DNA from: Gambelia wislizenii
Taxonomy: Eukaryota > Chordata > Lepidosauria > Squamata > Crotaphytidae
Direction: 5' to 3'
DNA length: 64,000 nt
NCBI GenBank assembly: GCA_030847615.1
Contig: JAUMIR010000001.1
Location: forward strand, 33,355,501 to 33,419,500
In this document: piece after piece, positions 1 to 10,405 of the stretch
Position numbering within the stretch: position 1 is the first letter of the stretch
Layout of the letters: each line of letters starts with the position of its first letter
Translations under genes and position numbers: made by a program
The notes under the pieces: generated by a model
The model's database searches: none
Told to the model about the DNA's origin: nothing
What the model saw: the letters and a program-made list of their open reading frames with translations, nothing else

Positions 1-1925
1 CTTGCCAAAAGGACACTCTGGTCGCATTATTTCAAACATTTTCAAAGTCTCTTTAGTGCCAACCGAGTAGTCCAAGGCTCAGCTATCCAACATATGATAC
101 AAAAACTGATGAAAAATGAATTGGACATAGCTCCCACTTTGGAAGAGACCCTTAAGGCCATACAGCAGATGAAAAACGGCAAGGCAGCTGGGATTGATGG
201 AATCCCACCTGAAGTTTGGAAACACGGAGGTCATGCACTCCACGATAAATTCCAGGAACTCCTTGTGATTTGCTGGGTAAAGGGGGAACTGCCATCAGAT
301 CTCCGAGATGCAGTCATCATCACCCTGTACAAGAAAAAAGGAGCAAAATCCGATTGCTCAAACTATAAAGGCATAACACTGCTCTCTATTGCTGGAAAAA
401 TACTTGCAAGGATACTCCTGAACAGATTAGTTCCTGCTATTGCAGAAGAACTTCTTCCTGAAAGCCAATGTGGCTTCAGATCCAATAGGAGTACTACAGA
501 TATGTTATTTGCCCCTAGACAACTGCAAGAAAAATGTAGAGAGCAGAACAAGGGTCTCTACGTAACATTTGTCGACCTCACCAAAGCCTTCGACACCGTG
601 AGTAGAAAAGGTCTGTGGCAGATCCTGGAAAGACTAGGATGTCCCCCCAAGTTCCTTAAAATGATTATCTTGCTACACGAGGGCCAGCACGGTCAAGTCA
701 GATATGGTGATGCTCTTTCAGGCCCTTTCTAATAACTAATGGAATGAAGCAAGGTTGTGTTCTTGCTCCAACTTTATTTACAATCTTCTTTAGCATGATG
801 CTCCAAAGGGCTGTGGCAGAGCTTGAAGAAGATGACGGCATCTATATACATTACCGTACTGATAGTAGCTTGTTTAACTTAAGCCATCTGAGGGCTTGCA
901 CTAAGACTCTAAACTATCTAGTCCGTGAGCTGCTCTTTGCTGATGATGCTGCCCTTGTTGCCCACACAGAAGCCAGCTCTGCAGCGCCTAACATCCTGCT
1001 TCGCAACGGCTGCAGAGCTGTTTGGGCTGGAAGTCAACCTGAAGAAAATGGAAGTTCTTTACCAGCCTGCACCACAGGACGAACACCACCACCCCCACAT
1101 TGCCGTAAGTAAATCTGTGCTTAAGTCCGTTCAGCAGTTCACCTACCTGGGAAGCATCATCTCCTCAGATGCCAAGACTGACAAAGAGATCAATCACAGA
1201 TTAGCAAAGGCATATAGTGTATTTGGAAGACTTTACAAAAGAATCTGGAGTAACAAACACCTGAGGCAAAGCACAAAAATCAGTGTGTATAGAGAGCCAT
1301 TGTACTGTATATTCTCCTTTACGGGTCTGAAACATGGGTCACCTATCGCCAGCACTTATGACTCCTTGAACACTTTCATCAGCGCTGTATACGCACAATC
1401 CTAAATATACACTGGACTATGTGACGAATGTTGCTGTTCTTGAACAAGCAGGGATCACCAGCATTGAGGCCATGATATTAAGAACACAGCTGCAGAGGGC
1501 AGGGCACGTTTCTAGGATGAAGAAACATCGCCTCCCAAATATAGTACTTTATGCTGAACTCGCCATGGGTCAGTGTAAGAGGGGTGCTCCAAAAAAGCGA
1601 TACAAGGACTCCCTGAAACAACATCTCAGGCTTGGCCAAATTGATCACCAACAATGGTCCGCCCTGGCCTCACATCGGGAGGCATGGAGACCCACTATCC
1701 ACAATGCTGCAGCCTTATTTGAGAACTCACGCTGAACAAGTCTTGAAGAGAAATGGCAACGCAGAAAGAATCACAACTCGGAAACATCACCCAAGGAGAC
1801 CTTCTGCTGTGCTTTCTGCAACCGGACCTGTTTATCTCGGATTGGCCTTTTTAGTCATCAGTGTGCTTGCAGAAAGTGTGGGATGAGTCCTTCCTGAATC
1901 TTCGTTTGCGAAGAAAAGCCAGAGA
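1..1925 (+). mobile_element. RTE-like non-LTR retrotransposon, broken reverse transcriptase (copy A)
   Basis: This is the 3' two-thirds of a LINE; the left end lies outside the window. Translation gives a reverse transcriptase with the finger motif GKAAGIDGIPPE (about 178-213), ESQCGFRSNRSTTDM (about 460-505), the catalytic-region motif VDLTKAFDTV (about 570-600), MKQGC (744-758) and LLFADDAALVAHTE (about 930-970). The frame is open from before position 94 to 732. A one-base loss near 731 then shifts it, and it shifts again near 1000 and 1410, so it is a pseudogene. The C-terminal part (1421-1900) ends in a cysteine/histidine-rich stretch that is clearer in the copy at 13735-14078. The clade call rests on resemblance to a LINE family widespread in fish and reptiles; RTE affinity is my inference and a related clade is possible. 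Two further copies lie at 13242-14078 and 38327-38616. Confidence 0.85.
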
Positions 1926-2579
1926 TTTCTGCAGTGTGGCAGCAGCTAATGTTGTGTTTTTTATTGATTTACTTATTTATTTAGTCAAGTTTACATATTT
2001 TATTTATTTATTTATGCACAACATTGCTTTCAGGTAGTCAGATTGTTACCTGTTTCAGTTGAAGGTGGTTGCTATTTTAATGCCCTATATTGTGCTTTCA
2101 CTGTTTTTTGAAAATGCACCTGCAAGTAGGTGAAATTAATGATGACCTGCCTGCCAATGTTGAGCTCCTCCCCGTCACTTAAAAATAGTTCCAGGGACAT
2201 GGGTGAAAAGGAGCAGAAGATAAGAGTGAGTGGGGGGAACTGTTAGGGGCTGTGGTGTCACTAAGGCTGGTGTCAACCCTACCCCAATGGTGTCAATTGG
2301 TGTGGTTCGGCCTCTCTGCACCCTCCTAGTGCTGCCACTGGTTAGGGGACTCCCAAATCTGCTGATCCTTGACTCACTGACAAAGATCTCTACAACCAGG
2401 CAGGGTAGACAAAGGTGGGACAGCTGAGCAAATGAACAGTAAACTTGTTGTGGAGTGGCTTTATATGTTCCTTTAATATCAAGGAAAGTAAAATAAAAAC
2501 TTACAAACCCACAATTCCTGTTGCTCCTTCTCTTGAGAGGTAGGGTTAGTATTGCCAGGTTTTAAAAATACTAATAAAG
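1926..2579. other. Intergenic stretch, no gene seen
   Basis: AT-rich sequence after the LINE 3' end with short TTTATT runs at 1960-2015. The short open frame at 2230-2427 has no recognisable domain. Nothing else is supported here. Confidence 0.5.
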
Positions 2580-2905
2580 GACATAGCTGTATTAGTCTGG
2601 AATTTCATATGCAAAGGGATCGTGAGTAAAAATCAACAATCGTGAGTAAAAATCGCCGAAATATAACGCTCAAATGTCCCAACGGTACTGCAACAGTACC
2701 GCTAGGGACGGGCGTTATGTGAAACGGACGCCCTGCAGCGCTGCAGCCTCGCAATGTGGCGAGGCTGCTAGCGTTGTTTTTTCTTTGTCCGAAAAAGTCC
2801 TAACTGAAAGAAAGAAGTTGTAGCATAAGTAGACCAAGTTTAGAAAAGCTTATGTCACAACTTCTTTCTCTCAGTTAGTCCCAAAGGTGCCACAAGATCC
2901 CTTTG
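2580..2905. repeat. Palindromic repeat with CpG-bearing interior
   Basis: The segment at about 2800-2836 (AACTGAAAGAAAGAAGTTGT and following bases) is answered in inverted orientation at about 2853-2882 (CACAACTTCTTTCTCTCAGT), so the DNA can fold into a hairpin. Short inverted ends also occur near 2613-2622 (AAAGGGATCG) and 2896-2906 (GATCCCTTTG). Between 2624 and 2657 the motif CGTGAGTAAAAATC occurs twice in tandem, followed by a CpG-containing block (2660-2775) that does not resemble its surroundings. It looks like a foldback MITE or SINE relative; family unknown. Confidence 0.5.
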
Positions 2906-3147
2906 TAATCAGGGGCAGTTGAAATATTTGACGTGCCAGGTTGACAATCAGGAAATAACTATGAACAAGTTTGTGATCTACCTAAATACCAAATGAAAGC
3001 ATTGATTTCAGCTGACTTAGCCATGTGTTTCTTTGTTAAGTCAACATATTATCCATATTCTTAAATTTCATGATACACATCTTTCTGTCTTTATGAAGGG
3101 CCCACACTCACATGTTCAGGACTTTATGGCAACTTGTTCAGTTCACA

Positions 3148-3390
3148 TACAGTGGGCCCTTGGTAGCCACTGCAGTTTGGTTCCAGGACCCATCTGTGGA
3201 TACCAAAATCCGTGGGTGTTCAAGTCCCATTATATAAAATCTAAAAACCTTATATAATGGTAAAATAGTGTACCTTATATAAAACGGCAAAATCAAGGTT
3301 TGCCTTTCGGATTTTTAATTTTTTTTTTTCCAAACTGTGGATGATTGAATCCATGGATGCAAAATCTGTGGATATGGAGGGTCAAGTGTA
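3148..3390 (+). mobile_element. TA-flanked MITE (GGTATCCACTG family), copy 1
   Basis: It starts TACAGTGGGCCCTTGGTAG and ends GGATATGGAGGGTCAAGTGTA, an imperfect terminal inverted repeat with TA at both ends, as in Tc1/mariner-superfamily MITEs. The same family recurs at 22344-22577 (minus) and 23137-23365 (plus). Related shorter versions are at 10406-10637, 21733-21988 and 57843-58085. Non-coding. Confidence 0.65.
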
Positions 3391-3832
3391 TAAAGAAAAG
3401 CCTTCCAACCCTCAAAGAAGGGATATCCTTTATAATAAGGCACCCCTGGCAACCCTGGGTACTGTATATTACTTCCTGGCCTTAAAGCCAGCAGTGTAAC
3501 TTAACCTCTTTCTCTGCTTTTACACAGAAGGTTTTGATTTTCTCTCTCACTATTTTTCACAGCCTGGACCTGTACTTTCCCCTGCCTGCAAAGTGAAATT
3601 AGAAGAGTTTGACAGCTGCAGGCAGCCTGTTACCTTGAGCCAGCCTCTGACCTTTCCATGGCCTGTGAAGGCTGTGAAGCCTTTGTGGAGAAATAGCACT
3701 ATCTGGTGGAGAGAGTGCAGAAAAATCCCAAGAGGGATTTAATATTCGAGATTCACAACTTGAAGGCACACATGCACAAAAGCATGCACACGCATGCACA
3801 CACACACATGCACACACAGAGCTTCTAGCATA

Positions 3833-4036
3833 AATACCCAAAAGGCACCAGATCATGTCTGATCTTGGAAGCTAAGCAGGGCCGGTCTTAGTTGAATAGG
3901 AGACTGCCAACAAAAACAAAGTGCTGTAGGCTATATTTCAGAGGAAGGAACTGACAAAACCACCTCTGAGTATTCCTCGCCTAAGAAAAACCCTATGAAA
4001 TCCATGGTCGCTTGAAGGCACATACACACACGTGGA
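3833..4036 (+). mobile_element. 5S rRNA-derived SINE
   Basis: The head at about 3834-3910 matches the 3' half of vertebrate 5S rRNA: GATCATGTCTGATCTTGGAA, then GCTAAGCAGGGCCGG and a GGGAGACTGCC-like end. This includes the internal promoter region used by RNA polymerase III. The tail (about 3990-4025) ends in TGGTCGCTTGAAGGCACA, the same BovB-like 3' end found on the tRNA-derived SINEs at 27003, 58267 and 61918. This fits a SINE with a 5S head and a tail recognised by an RTE/BovB reverse transcriptase. It is diverged and is not a functional 5S gene. Confidence 0.8.
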
Positions 4037-4551
4037 GCTTTCTCATCAATCATCATGGCAGCCATAACTGCAGAAGGGAGGGTTGCACTTCCCATGCTCC
4101 TCAACATTTCACAGATGAAAAAGTGGGACACAGGTGGCCAAACAACATCAGAGTGTGGTGAAGATGGGAAAATATATTAATGAGGAAGGACAGACAAGCT
4201 AGGAAATGCTGCAGCAGTTCACTTTTGCCTGAGTCTGCTGGGAAGGGCAAGATTCTACCCCCTCTTCTCTTCTCTCCCCTGCTCAGTTTGCACCATTTGA
4301 AGTAACCGAGGACAATGGAAGAAAATGGAACATTTTAAAAGCAGCAGCAAAAGTGAGGTGACAGAGGATTAACTGGGACTGTCATGGTACAGTTGGAGGG
4401 TATGACTTCCTTGCCCATGGTGCGGGACCAATTGGTAAGGGCGGTGGAGTATGTCATCATTGTGGAGCAGTGTGTGTGACAGGCAGAGTTAGGAAATATC
4501 ACAGTGAAACTTCCAGAATCCCCAAGCTGGTTATGCTAGCTGCGGGATTCC

Positions 4552-5041
4552 CAGTGGTGTAGCTAGAGCTTTTGCCACCCAGGGCGGTCCATGAGTTTGC
4601 CAATACATAGCAAAAATACTACAAGAAGTCAAGATGATGTATAGGGAAATTAATGAAATAAATAAATTGAATTAATAAGGAATAACAGGGCTAAATAAAT
4701 CCCTTTTAAAATGTTAGTTTGTGTAGTCTGCACACCTAAAAAACTGTGATACTCTAACTCATCTCAGAAAAACAAAGAAGAATAACGTAAAAAAAATCAC
4801 GAAGATATTACATTCACTCAACGAGATCAAATTATAACAATCTAAGGCTTAGTTACCATCACCACTTGTCACACTGGCGGGATTTTGCTGTGGCTCCCTG
4901 ATCGACGTAAATGCTGCAGACATAAAACAGTATCAAAGATTTGTTTAATTCATTGGAAAATACAATTGTAGCTGAAATGAAATGTGGCACCCCCCAAAAA
5001 GTGCTGCCTGGGGCAGACTGTCCCCTCCAGCTATGCCACTG
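4552..5041 (+). mobile_element. Non-autonomous hAT-like transposon with 8-bp target duplication
   Basis: The left end CAGTGGTGTAGCTAGAG and right end CTCCAGCTATGCCACTG form a terminal inverted repeat of about 16 bp. The flanks are GGGATTCC (4544-4551) and GGGATTCT (5042-5049), a near-perfect 8-bp duplication as expected for hAT transposition. The 490-bp interior is AT-rich and has no transposase frame. Confidence 0.8.
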
Positions 5042-5170
5042 GGGATTCTGGAAGTTGTCATTCAAAAAGTATTTTTGTTTCTCCAGATCTTTTCACAGGT
5101 GAATAAGAATGGACGCATCTGTTGATATTGTTTTTTTTCTCCCACACTGATTATTTTTTTAAAAAAAATC

Positions 5171-5425
5171 TCAGGTTCTGTCAGATTTATGAAACCATTT
5201 TGCACATTTTTATAGAGTCCTATAAAAATTGAACTAAATGAAATTCTCTGCCGTAACAACTGGCAAAATTCAATACATATCAATATTTAAAAAACAAAAC
5301 ATAGTCAAGTTCTCTTAGATTTATGAAACCATTTTGCAGGTTTTATCGGATCCTATTAAAAATGAACCAAATGAAATTCTCTGCCATCTCCAATGGATAA
5401 ACTTAATAGGTATAGATATTTCCAT
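5171..5425 (+). repeat. Two-copy direct repeat, period about 134 bp
   Basis: The block starting at 5171 (TCAGGTTCTGTCAGATTTAT) recurs at 5305 (TCAAGTTCTCTTAGATTTAT). Both continue through GAAACCATTTTGCA and AAATGAAATTCTCTGCC. The two copies are diverged by scattered substitutions, so this is an old tandem duplication. Confidence 0.7.
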
Positions 5426-5505
5426 CACGGCGAGTGTTGGAAAATCCTTCTCAATGCAACATTCTCTTCACCGTCACCACCCTTCTCTCTCATTTACTAC
5501 TAGAG

Positions 5506-6164
5506 TAAGGGGGCTTACTGGCCTTCGCTGGTGGGCCATTTGCGGCCCAGCCAGTGGCCTACAAGTCCTTCCAAGTGGTGGTCCCTGTGGCCGCATGGCC
5601 CAACATTGGGACCACCATCGCCACTCCTCCTTCCCAGCATGCTCGGCAACCAGGAAGAAGGGCATGAAAACCCAACCAATCAGGGTGACCCTCCCTCGAC
5701 TTGATTGGTCCATTTGGGTCAAAGGGAGGGATTTCCGGCCACGCTTCTGGTGTGGCTGAATGACGTGGAGTCTGGGCCAAGGCTGGTACAAAAACCAGCC
5801 CCAGTGCAGACTCCTCAGTTGGGCTAAAAGGAGCTGAAGAGGAAGCAGCTGTGCCACAGCACTGGGATCCAGAGGAGGCCGCAGAAGAGACGGCAAGTTG
5901 GCAGACGGTGAGTGGCGGTCGGTGGCTCCTGGTCATTTGGCAGCCCCTTGACTTGAAGCGGCTCCAGGCGGCCCCAGTTGGCCTAGGCAGCCGCAGCCTA
6001 ACAAAGGAATCAGCAGCAGATGCTCCTGGAGGCCACAGGTGGGATTGGCCCTGGTGGCTGCGGTTCCCAGTAGTGCCAGCGACAGGAAGAACGGTCTGCT
6101 GGCAGTGGGCGGTGATGGCGAGCAGCGGCAGTGACTGGCTGCAGTGGGAGTTATTGGCAATCGG
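5506..6164. mobile_element. GC-rich insertion flanked by 18-bp direct repeats, unidentified
   Basis: TCTCATTTACTACTAGAG occurs at 5488-5505 and again, identical, at 6165-6182, with the similarity running on a few bases. Between them lie about 660 bp of GC-rich sequence unlike the AT-rich flanks. It contains a CCAAT-type motif (AACCAATCAG, about 5675) and an ATTGG (about 5705). A splice-donor-like CGGTGAGTGG is at about 5906. Overlapping open frames occur on both strands (for example minus 5559-6170), but none shows a known domain. It may be a retroposed sequence or a solo LTR-like unit; I cannot tell which. Confidence 0.45.
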
Positions 6165-6546
6165 TCTCATTTACTACTAGAGCAATGGGGCTTTAGATGG
6201 CTGTGTAGTATCTCTAGAGCTTTCCCCATTTGTTCAATCACCCAACTGTAATGCATGGTGTTCTTTGTATGCAAGCAAACACAACATGTGACCAGAGAAC
6301 CTTGTGAAACTGCAAGCCGCCTTGATTAAATTGTAAGCCACCTTGAATCCCAATTTCAGATGGGAGAAAGATGGAATAGAAAATAACAACAACTTTCCAG
6401 GTGTGTCTGCAAACACATGAGTCTCCTCCCTCCCTCTCTTCCTTCTCCCTGAAGATGGTGATTGCCACTGTGAGCTCTATTGAGCTGCTCCCTTTCTTGA
6501 AACTCTTCTCTATGTTTTACACACACTTTTAAATGTAACCAGTCTT

Positions 6547-7471
6547 TATCAATGACTTGGATGAGGGAATTAGGGGCATACTTATCAAATTTGCAGATGA
6601 CACCAAATTAGGAGGAGTAGCTAATACCCTTGAGGACAGGATCAAAATTCAAAATGACCTGGATAGACTGGAGAGCTGGGCCGAAGCTAACAAAATGAAA
6701 TTCAATATGGAGAAATGTAAGGTAATGCATTTAGGGCGAAAAAAATGAAATGCATAGATATAGGATGGGGGAGACCTGGCTGAATGAGACTACATGCAAA
6801 AGGGATCTAGGAGTCCTAGTAGAACACAAGTTGAACATGAGCCAACAGTGTGATGCGGCAGCTAAAAAGGCCAATGCGATTTTGGGCTGCATCAATAGAA
6901 GTATGGTGTCCAGATCAAGGGAAGTAATAGTGCCGCTCTATTCTGCCTTGGTCAGACCTCACCTAGAATACTGTGCCCAGTTCTGGGCACCACAATTCAA
7001 AAAGGATATGGACAAATTGGAGCGTGTCCAGAGAAGGGCAACTAAAATGGTGAAAGGTCTGGAAACGATGCCTTATGAGGAGAGACTTAGGGAGCTGGGT
7101 ATGTTTAGCCTGGAAAAAAGACGGTTAAGGGGCAATATGATAGCCCTGTTTAAGTATTTGAAGGGATGTCACATTGAGGATGGAGCAGGCTTGTTTTCTG
7201 CTGCTCCAGAGACTGGAACACGGAGCAATGGATGCAAGCTCCAGGAACAGAGATTCCACCTCAACATGAGGAGGAACTTTTTGACAGTAAGAGCTGTTCA
7301 GCAGTAGAACACACTCCCTCGGAGCGTGGTGGGGTCTCCTTCCTTGGAGGTCTTAAACAGAGGCTGTATGGCCATCTGTCAGGGATGCTTTGATTGTGTA
7401 TTCCTGCGTGGCAGGGGGTTGCACTGGATGGCCCTCGTGGTCTCTTCCAACTCTGCAATTCTATGATTCTA
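6547..7471 (+). mobile_element. CR1 LINE 3' part, broken reverse transcriptase
   Basis: The translation shows the catalytic segment FADDTKLGGVANT (about 6585-6625), then NKMKFNMEKCKVMHLGRKK ending in a frameshift at about 6748. The C-terminal domain resumes from 6750 (RDLGVLVEHKLNMSQQCDAA, then [19 protein letters not shown]) to a stop at 7305. The 3' untranslated region ends with TTCTATGATTCT, the hallmark CR1 tail repeat. It is 5' truncated, as most CR1 copies are, and frameshifted, so inactive. Confidence 0.9.
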
Positions 7472-7499
7472 AGTTTTCATTACTTAAGTAATTTGCATA

Positions 7500-7942
7500 C
7501 TGTCCTGTTCTGCCCCTGGGTAGATACGGGGATGAGACAGGCAAGCTGGGATACACCATTATAATGTTATACGCAGTTTAATCTGGTACCAGTGGCCCAA
7601 ACCAGATTGGGCCCTGTGTGTCTGTTGGAGCCCATCCTGGCAGGCCAGCCCTTCCTGCTGCCACCGGTTGCCCTTATTCTTCTGGGTCCAGGCAGGAGTC
7701 CTGCAGCATGTGACCAAGGCTGGTCATATGCAGGGGGATTGTTATATGGTGTGACTGGCTTCCCCTGGACCTGGTAGAGTGAGGAAAATAGCAGCGGCAG
7801 CTGCAACTATGGGCTGGCATTCTGTTTGGACTCCAGCCCATTTCCTTCAGGGAACAGGGGCAGAACAGGCCATCTCCAAGCCAGGATATGCAAGCGGTGA
7901 GCCAGTATATCCTGGCTGGTGTAGAAAAGCCCTCAGTCTGAA
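7500..7942. mobile_element. Foldback MITE, AGGGCTTnTCTACA-end family
   Basis: The right end reads, on the opposite strand, AGGGCTTTTCTACACCAGCC followed by AGGATAT, the same end as the larger palindromic element at 34858-35442. Inside, CCTGTTCTGCCCCT (about 7503) is answered by AGGGGCAGAACAGG (about 7856). No coding frame is recognised. Confidence 0.45.
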
Positions 7943-7977
7943 TTAAACCAGTCTTCCTGTTTCCCAGGCTGCTGCCG

Positions 7978-8150
7978 CACTGCAGAAATAATGCAGTTTG
8001 ACACTGCTTTCACTGCCATGGTTCAATGCTATGGAATTCTAGGATTTGTAGTTTTGTGAGATATTTAACCTTCTCTGTCAGAGATCTCTGGTGCCACAAC
8101 AATCTACTAAATCCCAGGATTCTGTAGGATGGAGCCATAATAGTAGCTTA
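7978..8150. mobile_element. Palindromic MITE (GCAGTTTGACACCACTTT family), copy 1
   Basis: The left half (ACTGCAGAAATAATGCAGTT, then CACTGCCATGGTTCAATGCT) is partly answered in reverse by AAATCCCAGGATTCTGTAGG and GGAGCCAT in the right half. Other copies or half-copies are at 8980-9127, 14958-15062, 50205-50285 and 57085-57215. Non-coding and diverged. Confidence 0.6.
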
Positions 8151-8159
8151 TAAACATTT

Positions 8160-8979
8160 TGAATAAATAAACGAATTAATGTGTTTTTTCATAGATACAG
8201 ACGTAATACTCTAGGGATGTGAACAACAGCCTGACAGGAAGTTTATATTGTCATGGAGATCAGTAGCGGCGGAAACAGGTTCCCCTGTGAAACCTCCACA
8301 TATGAGACTGTGTTTAAAAGAAGAAGAAATGGGCAGCAACAAAGAGGAAGCAATGGGATGGGACAGACTGTTATTAAACATGTTGTACATTCCATCACTG
8401 AAAGGGAGTGTGTTCTTTTAAGAAGTCTGAAGAAGGCTAACAGCCTAGAGGAGCAGGTTCTCAACCAACTACACATCACCAGCTTCCTAAGATGCAAACC
8501 AGAATGTAGGTTCTGCAGGAACTGGCAGAAGCTTTTTAGGCTTTTACACATGAATGTTTCCCAGCCCAACCTGGAGATTCAGCTTGGGACCTTCTGCATG
8601 CAAACCATCAATCTCTGCTGCAGCCAATATGAATGGAAATGCCATTTATGGAAATGAAATATACTCTTATACCACTCCTGATTTAGCCCTAAACAAAACT
8701 GATGAGTGCACGCTTACCCATATCCAGGACTGTTCCTTGGCTGCACCTGGCTAGAGATAGCTTGTGGGATGGTGGTGGATGGGGGCATTGCCCTTCAAAT
8801 GAGAATTCTTTTCCCCAAGTTCTTTTTTTCCTTCAGTCTCCAAATTTTTAGCATGACAGTAATGTAAAAGTCTAGAAATAGAGTTTAGGCATCCAAAGAA
8901 AAGAGTCAGAAAAGTTACCAAGGGGATGAGAACACAAAAACAAATGTTAATTTTCAATGTGTGTATAATGTTCATTGAC
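8160..8979. other. Non-coding stretch with old tRNA-SINE-like trace
   Basis: The 134-codon frame at 8253-8657 has no recognisable domain. At about 8570-8610 it runs through CTTGGGACCTTCTGCATGCA, which read in reverse resembles the head of an old tRNA-derived SINE (box-B-like region). The rest is AT-rich and uninformative. Confidence 0.4.
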
Positions 8980-9127
8980 TGTATCTGCACTACAGAAATA
9001 ATCCAGTTTGATACCATTTTAACTGCCATGGCTCAATGTTATGGGATTCTGGGATTTGTTGTTTGTTGTGGTACCAGAGCTTTTTGACAGAGAAGGCTTG
9101 TAACTATAACTCCCAGGGTCCCTTAGA
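8980..9127. mobile_element. Palindromic MITE (GCAGTTTGACACCACTTT family), copy 2
   Basis: CACTACAGAAATAATCCAGT, GATACCATTTTAACTGCCAT and GGATTCTGGGATTTG match the left half of the family. The right half ends near ACTCCCAGGGTCCC. Non-coding. Confidence 0.6.
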
Positions 9128-9339
9128 CGGCATGATGTTTATTGTACCTACTTTACTGTTTATTTTATTCACTTTTGTGTATGTCAATTTTCATACATTT
9201 GTGTGTGTTTGTATTGCCTTGTGAAGTATCCCCCCGGAAGTAATAATACAAGCCTAATTATACGGTATGGCCATGTTATTAGATCTGCAGAAAAACATTT
9301 AGCCAGTTACATACCGTTGATATGTCAAATTAAGACTTG

Positions 9340-9655
9340 GGGCTTTTTCAAATGGGGTAAAAAAAACCCAAGGAGGTCGGGAGAAGAAAGGGGCTGTTGC
9401 GCATACAGAGCCCCATTTCAGATGATGCAGTCCTCCTCCATCCTCCTACTGACCTTCCCTCATGCTGCGGGCACCACTTTTTATTGATGGAAAACCTCTG
9501 TCAATAGAAAGCGGCGCTGGCAGCATGGGGGAAGGTTGTGAGAAGGTCGGAGGAGGATGGGGCTGTCTGAAATGGGGCTCTGTATGCGCGACAGCCCCAT
9601 TCTTCTCCCAACCTCCTTGTTTTTTTGTTTTTTGTTTTTACCCTGTTTGAAAAAG
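9340..9655. mobile_element. Long perfect-style palindrome MITE (arms about 150 bp)
   Basis: The left arm (GGCTTTTTCAAATGGGGTAA, GAGGTCGGGAGAAGAAAGGG, CAGAGCCCCATTTCAGA) is matched in reverse order and strand by the right arm (TCTGAAATGGGGCTCTGTAT, CCATTCTTCTCCCAACCTCC, TTTTTACCCTGTTTGAAAAA). The short centre lies near 9485-9505. The arms carry few mismatches, so this is one of the better preserved hairpin elements here. Confidence 0.75.
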
Positions 9656-9667
9656 TCCTTGAAGTTC

Positions 9668-9831
9668 CTTGGGTTTTTTTCTGGGCTGTGAGACCGTGTT
9701 CTGGAAGAGTTTATTTCTGACTTTTTTCCACCTTACCATTCTCTGAAGATGCCAATCACAGATGCAGGCAAAATGTCAGAAATAAACCCTTCCAGAACAC
9801 GGCCTCACAGCCCAGAAAAAAACCAAGGAAA
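9668..9831. mobile_element. Foldback MITE, CCTTGGTTTTTTTCTGGGCTG ends
   Basis: CCTTGGGTTTTTTTCTGGGC ... GAGTTTATTTCTGAC (9668-9722) is answered by GTCAGAAATAAACCCTTCCA ... CCCAGAAAAAAACCAAGG (about 9776-9831). This gives arms of about 55 bp around a 50-bp loop. It sits directly beside the palindrome at 9340-9655. Confidence 0.75.
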
Positions 9832-10405
9832 ATCTATGGATGCCAGTCATGAAAGTCTTCAACTTCACATAGTCCTTGATCTATCTTTCTCCTTTTCCAG
9901 CCAACATTCTGTGTGATTTCACCTTATTCTCCATCCATTAGACCAGTGGGTCTTAACCTGTGGTCCAGGGACCCTGGCAGAAATGACCCCCCCCAAAGGG
10001 TATTTGGGGGACATTTTTTAACCCCTGGGGAGCCATGAGGATTCAAAATGTGATAGAAATGCCTTCAACACACCCTAAAAGTAACTTTGCAGCATTTTGG
10101 AGCAAAATCTTATTTGGAATTTTTTTTACCCTCTTGGGGACAAGTGGGCCATGAAACAGCCCTGTGGGGTTTCCACCAGAGACCACACCTTGACTATCCC
10201 TCCCATAGCCCCATCTCTTGATGGAATTTGACCCTGAGTTAAATGCCCCCCCCCCTGTCTAGGTGTACATTGGTCCATTCCTAAATGGACCAATGGTCTG
10301 ATTTAATGTGAGATAGTTTCATGTATTCTTATTATTGGTCTAAAATCCGATTGCTAGTTCCAACTAGATTAGAACCAGTAAGTCAACTGGTAAATGCTAA
10401 GTCAA
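9832..10405. other. Non-coding stretch with hAT-like end
   Basis: At about 9952 the motif CAGTGGGTCTTAACCTGTGG resembles the CAGTGGTTCTTAACC end of the hAT elements at 15864 and 62393, but no matching right end was found. The remainder is simple, with C runs at about 9988 and 10245. Confidence 0.35.

Noticed and set aside
3851..3910. 5S rRNA gene
   Set aside because: Only part of the 5S sequence is present, it is diverged, and it is joined to a BovB-like SINE tail.
5559..6170. 203-codon minus-strand frame
   Set aside because: It overlaps other open frames on both strands in the GC-rich insertion, with no recognisable protein motif.
8253..8657. 134-codon frame
   Set aside because: It reads through an old SINE-like segment and has no domain or splice context.
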